Position numbers and translations under genes: made by a program. Positions 1 through 5,335 of a DNA stretch of 6,612 bases are shown in pieces. The DNA is from Oscillospiraceae bacterium (GTDB taxonomy: Bacteria; Bacillota; Clostridia; Oscillospirales; Ruminococcaceae). Every line of letters begins with the position of its first letter. Position 1 is the first letter of the stretch. The notes below the pieces were generated by a model. That model was not told the DNA's origin and did not search any database. It was given only the letters and a program-made list of their open reading frames with translations. Location of the stretch: assembly GCA_031285945.1 (NCBI GenBank), contig JAITVF010000140.1:1-6612 (forward strand), given 5' to 3'.

Positions 1-155
1 ACCACAGAGGGCTCCGAGGGCTCCTCGGCCGTGGCGCGTGCGGCGCCGTTTTCCTCCGGGGCTGAAACGGAGGACGACAAATCCCCGGCAGCAGACGCCG
101 AATCCTGCCCGCAGCCCGAAAGAATAGCCGCAGCCAATAAGCCCCCCAGATCCTG
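1..155 (-). CDS. N-terminal part of a lipoprotein-like protein, start unresolved, runs off left edge
   Basis: The reverse strand has an open frame from a stop codon at 158..156 to the window edge. It encodes a hydrophobic stretch (GGLLAAAILSGC) ending in a classical lipobox L-S-G-C, with the cysteine codon at 113..111. A Ser/Ala/Glu-rich linker follows, as is usual just after the lipidated cysteine of Gram-positive lipoproteins, so the product is probably exported and lipid-anchored. The start is a problem. After the in-frame stop there is no ATG or GTG, only a CTG (149..147) and a TTG (137..135), and these would leave a signal peptide of 12 or 8 residues with no basic residue. A run of six G on the coding strand (147..142) lies just before the hydrophobic core. 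One extra G would join this frame to an upstream frame carrying Lys and Arg residues. The gene may therefore be frameshifted, or it may use an unusual start. The mature domain lies outside the window, so no function can be given. Confidence 0.45.
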
Positions 156-211
156 TTAAACCCTCGCGCGCAAAGCTTAAGCCCCCCTGTCGGCAAGTAT
201 TAGTACACCAA

Positions 212-1012
212 TCACGCTAAAATCAGATCATACGCCACCCGCGCCAGCAAAAGGGCCAGCACCGCTATAAGAACCGGCTTAAAAACCTTTGCGCCCTTTT
301 TAAGGGCGAGTCCGGCTCCCACATACCCCCCGATAACGCTGCAAAGCGCCGCCGGAACGCCGAGGGCAAAGACCACCCGGCCTTCCATAAGCAGCGTGGC
401 GAAGGCCGCGGCGTTGGAAAAAAGATTGACCATCCGCGCGGCCCCCATGGATCGGCCAAGATCGAGCCTTACGATAAATACAAACGCGAGGGTTATAAAG
501 GTTCCGGTGCCGGGGCCAAAAAACCCGTCGTACCCTCCCAGTATGAATCCGATCAAAAGGGATATCGGCAGAGCCCTGCGAAGCGGCAGGGCCCGATTCC
601 CCTCCGGCAGGTTCTTAAAGAAATCGCCGCGCAGCAAAATAAAGGCCAATACCGGCAGCGCTATAAGCAAAAGTACGCGCAGGGTCCTCTCGCCGGTCAA
701 AAGAGCCAGCCTGGCTCCCGCCGCCGAGCCCGGCAGCGCCATGAGGGCGGCGGGCAGCGCGGTGGGGTAGTGTATGCTTTTGTTCTTTACAAAGCGCAAG
801 GTTCCGATCAGCCCCCCCAGAGAGGCGCTGAACTTGTTGGTTCCCATGGCGAAATGGATCGGCAGCCCCGCCATATAGTAGGCCGGCAGGGTTATAAGGC
901 CGCCGCCCCCCGCGATCGCGTCGATCACGGCGCCCAAAAACGCCAGTGGGCAAATAATAAGCAGCCCCGCCGCAACGCTGTCCAGATGAATTCCTCCCGA
1001 AAGACGGCCCAT
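212..1012 (-). CDS. TauE/SafE (TSUP) family membrane transporter
   Basis: This is a polytopic inner-membrane protein of the TSUP family, whose studied members export or import sulfite, sulfonates, sulfoacetate or related organic anions. The substrate here cannot be read from sequence. Evidence is the family's duplicated architecture. Numbering from the GTG at 1039, the first half carries DAIAGGGGLITLPA (about residues 40-53) and GTNKFSAS (66-73). The second half carries GGYDGFFGPGTGTF (168-181) and RMVNLFSNAAA (202-212). Seven or eight hydrophobic segments are visible, and the length of about 260-275 residues is normal. The start is uncertain. The longest frame begins at GTG 1039, but a probable promoter places the transcript start at about that base. 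ATG 1012 is used here as a conservative choice, although it lacks a good ribosome binding site. The best site, GGGAGGA (998..992), sits 6 bases before a CTG at 985..983, just ahead of the first membrane segment. The gene is divergent from the lipoprotein gene at 1185. Confidence 0.88.
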   Translation of the reverse strand: MGRLSGGIHLDSVAAGLLIICPLAFLGAVIDAIAGGGGLITLPAYYMAGLPIHFAMGTNKFSASLGGLIGTLRFVKNKSIHYPTALPAALMALPGSAAGARLALLTGERTLRVLLLIALPVLAFILLRGDFFKNLPEGNRALPLRRALPISLLIGFILGGYDGFFGPGTGTFITLAFVFIVRLDLGRSMGAARMVNLFSNAAAFATLLMEGRVVFALGVPAALCSVIGGYVGAGLALKKGAKVFKPVLIAVLALLLARVAYDLILA

Positions 1013-1045
1013 ACCGCTCGCCGCCGCGATTTTTCCCACCCTTGC

Positions 1046-1054
1046 ATTGTATCA
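1046..1054 (-). promoter_or_regulatory. Extended -10 promoter for the TSUP transporter
   Basis: On the reverse strand the sequence reads TGATACAAT, an extended -10 element (TG, one base, TACAAT). The best -35 at 17 bp spacing is only TTTATT, so the TG would have to compensate. The predicted transcript start is near 1039-1040, which argues against the GTG at 1039 as a normal SD-led start. This is a call from sequence pattern only. Confidence 0.45.
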
Positions 1055-1121
1055 CCACAGGCCGGAAAAATAAACCGTTAATTCAGCGATTGCGGCATCA
1101 TTTTCCTTTCGCCGTCAATAA

Positions 1122-1130
1122 TGCTATAAT
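1122..1130 (+). promoter_or_regulatory. Extended -10 promoter for the DUF4358-transglutaminase lipoprotein
   Basis: TGCTATAAT is a perfect -10 hexamer with the TG extension, about 55 bases before the ATG at 1185. No good -35 is seen at 17 bp (TTTCCT). The same nine-base word recurs at 3079 and nearly so at 2333, which supports it as a housekeeping promoter element in this genome. Confidence 0.6.
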
Positions 1131-1184
1131 AATAACTGCTGGATTTTTTATCACATTTTGTGCCACATTGCGGGAGGCTGCCTG

Positions 1185-2315
1185 ATGAAAGGATTTTCGT
1201 GTTATCTCAGCGTTTTTATGGCGGCGGCCCTGTGTCTTTTCGCGGCCTGCGCGGGCGGCGGCGGGGGGGCTCGCTACACGGCCGCGCAGATGGCCGAGGC
1301 CATGCTTATTACTCAGAAGGACCTGCCCGAGCTTAACAGCCTTGCGATAGGCGACGATTCCTTTTCCGGCCACCTGGCGGGCTTTTACGGGCTTGACTCG
1401 TCTGTCCTTTCGGACGGGGCCGTCTTTTACGCCGGAGGGGGAGAGGCGACCGAGGTTGCGGTTTTTGAACTGGGAGAGGGCGCCGAACTCCCCAAAATAG
1501 AGGAAGCGCTGCTAAGCTACCTTGAAGCGCGTGCCGCCGCCCTGAGCGGCTACGCTCCCCGCGAGGCCGCTCTGGCCGAAGGCGGAACCGTACTGACTAA
1601 GGGCGGATATATCACCCTTGTTATCTGCGCTGAAACGAGCGCGGCCACCGCCGCGTTTTTGGCCTGCCTTGACGGATCCCCAGGGCCCTCCTCGCATATA
1701 TCCGCCGCTGTTTCCGAAGTGCCCGACAGGGAAGATGAGCCGGCCGGGCTATTCCCCGGAGACGATTATGACCACGGGGCCATACTTGCGGCCTTAAGAA
1801 CAGGCGGCGGCTCTTCACTTTCCCCCGGGAACCGGGCGGCGCTTGAAGCCTGCGAGAAGGTTCTGAGCGGGCTGGGCAAGGGTCTTACCCGCCTTGAAAA
1901 GACGCAGGCGATACACGACTGGATTGTGAGCCGGACCGAGTACGACAAGGACGCGATCGAGCTTCCCCCCGGCTCGCCCCCTCCCGACCCAGACGACGAA
2001 ACCCCCTACGGCCCCTTGCTGAAAGGGAAGGCGACCTGCATGGGCTACGCGCTGACCTTTCAGCTATTTATGGATATGCTGGAGATTCCCTGCGTGACGG
2101 TAGAGGGAACGAGCGGCGGCGGTAAGGTTGAGCACGCCTGGAATATGGTTGAGCTTGACGGCGAGTGGCGCCACATCGACGTTACCTGGGATGATCCGGT
2201 AGGCTTTAAATTGCCGGGTACAAAAATCAGCCGCGAATTCTTTAACGTATCGGACGAGTTCCTGCGGGAAAAGGATCACCAGTGGGACGAATCGCAGACG
2301 CCGCCGAGCGATTGA
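1185..2315 (+). CDS. Lipoprotein with DUF4358-like and transglutaminase-like domains
   Basis: The product is a 376-residue exported lipoprotein. The start is ATG 1185, preceded by GGGAGG (1172-1177) with a 7-base gap. An upstream TTG at 1158 in the same frame lies ahead of this site and is rejected. Residues 1-22 form a lipoprotein signal with a Lys at position 2, a hydrophobic core and LFAAC; Cys22 is the likely lipidated residue (Phe at -3 is slightly atypical). Residues 30-160 resemble DUF4358, a domain found mostly in short clostridial lipoproteins. Residues about 234-341 form a transglutaminase/protease-like domain. Its catalytic triad is visible as Cys285 (in KATCMGYA), His317 (in EHAWNMV) and Asp332 (in HIDVTWDDP). 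Such domains act as proteases, peptidases or cross-linking enzymes, so a cell-surface peptidase or transferase acting on wall or protein substrates is likely. An acidic, Pro/Gly-rich linker joins the two domains. The gene is monocistronic: its stop codon overlaps the next promoter. Confidence 0.88.
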   Translation: MKGFSCYLSVFMAAALCLFAACAGGGGGARYTAAQMAEAMLITQKDLPELNSLAIGDDSFSGHLAGFYGLDSSVLSDGAVFYAGGGEATEVAVFELGEGAELPKIEEALLSYLEARAAALSGYAPREAALAEGGTVLTKGGYITLVICAETSAATAAFLACLDGSPGPSSHISAAVSEVPDREDEPAGLFPGDDYDHGAILAALRTGGGSSLSPGNRAALEACEKVLSGLGKGLTRLEKTQAIHDWIVSRTEYDKDAIELPPGSPPPDPDDETPYGPLLKGKATCMGYALTFQLFMDMLEIPCVTVEGTSGGGKVEHAWNMVELDGEWRHIDVTWDDPVGFKLPGTKISREFFNVSDEFLREKDHQWDESQTPPSD

Positions 2316-2341
2316 CAGGCACTCGCGGCGGATGCTATACT
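2312..2341 (+). promoter_or_regulatory. Strong sigma70-type promoter of the decayed transporter operon
   Basis: A consensus -35 TTGACA (2312-2317) is followed 18 bases later by TATACT (2336-2341) with a TG extension (2333-2334). The -35 overlaps the TGA stop (2313-2315) of the preceding gene. The predicted transcript start lies around 2347-2349, only about 15 bases ahead of the recognisable riboswitch core. Either the 5' part of the riboswitch has been lost, or the -10-like word is itself part of the riboswitch 5' region. Confidence 0.6.
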
Positions 2342-2402
2342 GAAAACGAAAAATCGGCTGCGGAAGCCGGGTTAAAATCCCGCGCAAGGCCGTCGCTGTG
2401 GT
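2342..2402 (+). ncRNA. Truncated cobalamin riboswitch
   Basis: The stretch 2362-2381 reads GGAAGCCGGGTTAAAATCCC and is followed by CCGTCGCTGTG at 2390-2400. Both blocks match the most conserved part of the adenosylcobalamin riboswitch aptamer (family pattern GGGAA, CCGGT, AAAATCCGG, then CCCG(C/T)C(A/G)CTGT). The small stem CGGG/CCCG (2368-2371 with 2379-2382) closes a TTAAAAT loop. The rest of the aptamer is missing: the later stems and the AGTCAG-AGACCTGCC box should follow within about 80-120 bases. Instead the permease coding sequence begins at about 2401. An intact copy would repress B12 transport or synthesis genes when cobalamin is abundant. This remnant is very unlikely to fold or bind ligand normally. 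Confidence 0.72.
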
Positions 2403-2691
2403 ACTCATGCAAAGCGTTTTGTGCGGCTGCGTTACGGCCTTTGCGGGGCCGGTATCCTTTGTGGGTATAGCTGTGCCCCATCTTGTAAGAGCGCAGTTAA
2501 AGACGGCGAGGCCTCATTTTATGATTCCCGCCTGCTTTCTGGGCGGCGGCGTCTTTTGCCTTTGCTGCGATCTTATAGCCCGCACCGCATTTTCCCCTGC
2601 CGAGCCGGGGGTAAGCTCGGTTACCGCCGCGCTGGGCGCGCCGGTGGTTATAGCCGTTATGCTGGGCCGTAAGGGGCGTGAGGGGCGGTGA
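2398..2691 (+). pseudogene. C-terminal remnant of a FecCD/BtuC-type ABC permease
   Basis: About 95 residues of a permease survive, in frame to the normal end. The stretch AGPVSFVGIAVPHLVR followed by CDLIARTAFSPAEPGVSSVTAALGAP split across two segments is the hallmark C-terminal region of FecCD-family permeases, which import cobalamin, haem and iron-siderophores. Family members are about 330 residues, so roughly 230 N-terminal residues are gone. There is no genuine start: the GTG at 2398 is part of the riboswitch's CTGTG block, and the coding sequence joins it directly. The upstream riboswitch favours a corrinoid permease (BtuC) as the ancestor. Its stop overlaps the next reading frame by four bases (GTGA), as in an intact permease-ATPase pair. 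Confidence 0.8.
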
Positions 2692-3055
2692 GGGAGTATC
2701 ATTTTACCGCCGGCGGGCTTTCGGTGGGCTATGGCGGAAAGCCAATTCTAAGGGACATAGAGATCAGGCTCGAAAAGGGCAGGATTCTGACCCTGATAGG
2801 CCCCAACGGCTCGGGCAAATCAACAATTCTTAAAAGCATAACCCGGCACTTAAGGCTGATAGGCGGGGAAATGTCGGTACCGGGCATACGGCTTACAGGG
2901 CGCTGCAAAAAAGGGTATACCCTTCGCGACCGGAATTCTCCACCAAAACGACGTCGATTATTACCTGGGGCGAAATCAATATAAGAAACAAAGAGCTGCT
3001 TGACCGCGCCGCCGTTCGCGGTCTGCGTATAACGCGAAGCGCCGATGAATTATGA
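2688..3055 (+). pseudogene. Internally deleted BtuD/FecE-type ABC transporter ATPase
   Basis: The first 64 or so residues from GTG 2688 are a normal FecE/BtuD N-terminus: a beta strand ending in SVGYGGKPIL, then Walker A GPNGSGKST at residues 38-46. The alignment to the family is lost at about 2875-2900, and that frame ends at 2984. Walker B, the LSGG signature and the switch histidine are all absent, so this cannot be an active ATPase. Downstream, two other frames carry protein-like sequence. The +1 frame (about 2878-2965) has KKGIPFATGILHQNDVDYY. The +2 frame (about 2960-3055) has GEINIRNKELLDRAA and ends in ADEL and TGA. Both resemble pieces of the C-terminal extension found in some anaerobe corrinoid/iron-complex ATPases; that match is from memory and less sure. 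The pattern implies at least two deletions or frameshifts. GTG/TGA overlap links it to the permease remnant. Confidence 0.75.
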
Positions 3056-3078
3056 ACCTTTTCTTTTTTGGCCGCCGG

Positions 3079-3087
3079 TGCTATAAT
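3079..3087 (+). promoter_or_regulatory. Extended -10 promoter of the four-gene operon
   Basis: TGCTATAAT is identical to the element at 1122. No convincing -35 is present at 17 bp (TTTTCT). The predicted start is at about 3094, giving a leader of about 100 bases before the phosphoesterase GTG at 3197. It lies between the end of the ATPase remnant and the first intact gene, so it is the likely main promoter of the downstream operon. Confidence 0.55.
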
Positions 3088-3101
3088 TATCCAGGGCTTG
3101 T

Positions 3102-3200
3102 GTGATAAATGTTCCTGTTCGCGCTTTTGCCTATATCAAACAAGCCATAGTAAATGACATAACGCCGGTGTTTTACGGCTCGCGTGGGAGGCCCCAGTGA
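3102..3200 (+). CDS. Possible 32-residue ORF or gene remnant overlapping the phosphoesterase start
   Basis: A GTG at 3102 opens a 32-codon frame that ends in TGA at 3198-3200 and overlaps the GTG start of the phosphoesterase by four bases (GTGA), the arrangement typical of translational coupling. The peptide has protein-like composition (for example RAFAYIKQAIVNDITPVFYG), with no signal or membrane segment. Against it, the start lies only about 8 bases beyond the predicted transcript start, no proper ribosome binding site precedes it, and it is less GC-rich than its neighbours. It could be a leader peptide, the C-terminal scrap of a lost gene, or chance. I do not recognise the family. Confidence 0.25.
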   Translation: MINVPVRAFAYIKQAIVNDITPVFYGSRGRPQ

Positions 3201-4021
3201 TAAGACATTTGTTTTCTCATCCTTTTGCGCGGGCGATTATAGCCGTGGTTATTGCGGTTGCGATAATCCATCTTTTTTCCGCGCTGACCCGCGACCGGGT
3301 GATAGAGTATAAGCAGATTACCGTTAAGTCGCCAAATGTGTCCCCTTCCATAAACGGCTATACGGCCGCCTTTATAACCGACCTGCACGGCTCGACGGAG
3401 GATACCGTCAGCGGCATGGTAAAGGAGCTTTCGGAGTGGGGACCAGACGTTATCCTGCTGGGCGGCGACTACTCCGGCCAGAAGGACCTCCCCGGCGTGT
3501 TTAAGCGGCTCTCGCAAATCGGCGCGCCCGATGGGATATACGGGGTAGAGGGCAACCACGACGATTTTTTGACACTGAGAGAGGCCATGCGGGAGGGCGG
3601 CGCAAAGCTGCTGGAAAACAGCGGCGTCTCTTTGCGGCCGGGCCTTTACCTGGGGGGGACCGCCGACCTGTGGAGACGCGTTCCCGACGTTGCGGCCGCC
3701 CTTTCGGGGGCCGTGGAGGGCGATTTTATACTCATGCTCAGCCATAACCCCGATACCGCGATGGCTCACGATTTTTCGGGTGTGAACCTTGCCCTTTGCG
3801 GACACACCCACAGCGGCGAGCTTAGCCTGTTTGGGGTATGGTCGCCCGCCATGGGCCTTGTGAGCGATTACGGGCAGCGGTTCCGGTCGGGCTGGGCAAA
3901 ATCGGCGGCCGGTACCGACGTTTATGTCAGCAACGGCGTGGGAAGGCATTCCCCGCTGCGAGTCTTCGCGCCGCCGCAGGTAATACTGGTTACGCTTGAG
4001 GCTGAAAATCCATCCACTTGA
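3197..4021 (+). CDS. Membrane-anchored calcineurin-like metallophosphoesterase (YkuE-like)
   Basis: A 274-residue protein of the calcineurin-like phosphoesterase superfamily, which uses a two-metal centre to hydrolyse phosphoesters. Residues 11-30 form one N-terminal membrane segment with basic residues before it, so the catalytic domain is probably anchored and outside the cytoplasm. Metal-binding motifs appear in order: D62-x-H64 (TDLHG), D91 (LGGDY), N120-H121 (EGNHDD), H183 (LSHNPD) and H203-x-H205 (CGHTHSGE). This order and length fit the YkuE/lipid-A-phosphoesterase-like branch, some members of which act on membrane lipids such as UDP-diacylglucosamine or undecaprenyl-linked substrates. 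The actual substrate is unknown. The start is GTG 3197, with GGGAGG (3186-3191) 5 bases upstream. It is the first clear gene of an operon and is followed after 15 bases by the GNAT gene. Confidence 0.9.
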   Translation: MIRHLFSHPFARAIIAVVIAVAIIHLFSALTRDRVIEYKQITVKSPNVSPSINGYTAAFITDLHGSTEDTVSGMVKELSEWGPDVILLGGDYSGQKDLPGVFKRLSQIGAPDGIYGVEGNHDDFLTLREAMREGGAKLLENSGVSLRPGLYLGGTADLWRRVPDVAAALSGAVEGDFILMLSHNPDTAMAHDFSGVNLALCGHTHSGELSLFGVWSPAMGLVSDYGQRFRSGWAKSAAGTDVYVSNGVGRHSPLRVFAPPQVILVTLEAENPST

Positions 4022-4036
4022 GGAGAAGTGAGGCAA

Positions 4037-4447
4037 ATGTCCCATACGATAGAGGTGCGGCTCCCCACCGCAAAGCAATGGATGTCCCTTAGAGAGAGCG
4101 TGGGCTGGGCCACCTTCCCCCCGGAGGTGGCCGAAAGGAGCCTTGCTGCCACTCCCTTTTGCGTGTGCGCCTTTTTGGGGGACGAGCTTATCGGGATGGG
4201 AAGGATCCTGGGGGACGGGGTGATAAGCTTTTATATCGGCAACGTTATGGTCAGGCCCGATTACCAGAGGACGGGCATAGGCCGCGAAATTATGGAGAGG
4301 ATAGCCGCCTATCTAGACGAGCACGCGGCCCCCGGCGCTATCGCCAGCCTTTTGTCTATAAAGGGAAGGGAAAGCTTTTACACCCGCTTTGGGTTCGAGC
4401 CTCGCCCCGACGAGCATCACGGAAGCGGCATGAGCAGAAGGTTTTAG
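4037..4447 (+). CDS. GNAT family N-acetyltransferase
   Basis: A 136-residue single-domain acetyltransferase using acetyl-CoA. The substrate is not predictable. The acetyl-CoA pyrophosphate-binding motif is visible as Q77-R-T-G80-I-G82 within NVMVRPDYQRTGIGREIM, after the characteristic beta-4 strand. The C-terminal motif with a catalytic-type tyrosine is RESFYTRFGFEPRP (Tyr115). The length is typical for small GNATs. The start at ATG 4037 is preferred over the in-frame GTG at 4028, because the AGGAGA site (4021-4026) is too close to 4028 and at a usable distance (10 bases) from 4037. That site overlaps the stop codon of the phosphoesterase, so the two genes are likely translationally linked. 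A DUF4438 gene follows after 18 bases. Confidence 0.88.
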   Translation: MSHTIEVRLPTAKQWMSLRESVGWATFPPEVAERSLAATPFCVCAFLGDELIGMGRILGDGVISFYIGNVMVRPDYQRTGIGREIMERIAAYLDEHAAPGAIASLLSIKGRESFYTRFGFEPRPDEHHGSGMSRRF

Positions 4448-4465
4448 AGAGTATGGGAGAATTGC

Positions 4466-5335
4466 ATGCGGATTAACGAAGAGCGGCTTGTAAAGATATC
4501 GGTTCAAGGCAGAATACTTTCCCCCGGCGAGGATCAGGATTACATGACCGGCGCGGACGGCGCGCCCTTTGTCATGCCCTCCTGCGGCGGAATCTGCTAC
4601 AACGTTAAGGTCGGGGACTGCTGCATGGGCCTTTTGGGCGATCACATAGAGCCGGGAGTCAGCGTTGGCTGCGCCGGGGAGGGGGAGGGCGCGAGAAAAA
4701 GCTTCTCGACCATTTCCTGTATAGGGAACGAGGCGGTGGTCGCCTCGGGGGCGGCTAAGGGACGCACGGGCCTTGTAACCGGCAAGCACGACCTAGACCG
4801 GGTTATAGTCCACTTTGACGGCGAAACCCTAAACCTTTTGACCCACGACGACGCTATACTCATCAGGGGCTACGGCCAGGGACTTTCGTTGCCCGATTTT
4901 CCCGGCGTTAAGGTTATGAACGCCGACCCCGCCCTCATTTTGGGAATGGGACTGGGTGCTCGGGAGGGACGGCTCACGGTTCGCGTCGCGAAAAAAATAC
5001 CCCCCTGCCTCTTGGGCTCGGGGATGGGCGGAGCCTCGGCCTACAGGGGAGACGTTGATATAATGACCCGGGATGAGGAGACCGTTCGCGAGCTGGGCCT
5101 TGATACACTGCGCTTTGGGGACATAGTCCTGCTTGAGGATTGCGACTGCTCCTATGGCCGCGACTTCCGCCGCGGCGCCGCGACGGTGGGGGTCGTATCC
5201 CACTCCGACAGCAAAACCGCGGGCCACGGGCCCGGCGTCACCGCCATACTTACCGGTCGCGGCGCGATCGAGGGAATTTTATCCGAGGGCGCCAACATAG
5301 CCTTTTATCATCCGATTATCAAGGGGGGTATCTAA
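4466..5335 (+). CDS. DUF4438 family protein
   Basis: A 289-residue protein that matches, along its whole length, the DUF4438 family as I know it from anaerobes such as Thermotoga and clostridia. A structure was determined by structural genomics, but no function is established as far as I know. Conserved stretches visible here are GGICYNVKVGD (residues 41-51), GDHIEPGVS (58-66), CIGNEA (85-90), SGAAKGRTGLVTGKH (94-108), IRGYGQGL (133-140), KVMNADP (149-155), GSGMGGASAYRGDVDIMT (184-201), LRFGDIV (215-221) and HSDSKTAGHGPGVT (246-259). It has no signal peptide or membrane segment, so it is probably cytoplasmic. Nine cysteines occur (40, 44, 52, 53, 69, 85, 181, 226, 228), which is notable beside an iron-sulfur reductase. 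The start is ATG 4466, with GGGAGA (4455-4460) 5 bases upstream. The stop codon abuts the ATG of the reductase with no gap. Confidence 0.85.
   Translation: MRINEERLVKISVQGRILSPGEDQDYMTGADGAPFVMPSCGGICYNVKVGDCCMGLLGDHIEPGVSVGCAGEGEGARKSFSTISCIGNEAVVASGAAKGRTGLVTGKHDLDRVIVHFDGETLNLLTHDDAILIRGYGQGLSLPDFPGVKVMNADPALILGMGLGAREGRLTVRVAKKIPPCLLGSGMGGASAYRGDVDIMTRDEETVRELGLDTLRFGDIVLLEDCDCSYGRDFRRGAATVGVVSHSDSKTAGHGPGVTAILTGRGAIEGILSEGANIAFYHPIIKGGI

Noticed and set aside
396..770. A 124-codon plus-strand frame, and others opposite the TSUP gene
   Set aside because: They lie inside the transporter gene on the other strand, have basic low-complexity products and no ribosome binding site.
2282..2470. 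A 62-codon plus-strand frame spanning the promoter and riboswitch
   Set aside because: It crosses the end of the lipoprotein gene, the promoter and the aptamer core. No ribosome binding site is seen and the composition is not protein-like.
2398..3055. A working ABC importer
   Set aside because: The permease lacks about two thirds of its length, and the ATPase lacks Walker B and the signature motif.
3173..4078. A 301-codon open frame on the minus strand
   Set aside because: It is the exact antisense of the phosphoesterase, whose metal motifs are all present. The antisense product is rich in Arg, Gly and His and has no recognisable domain.
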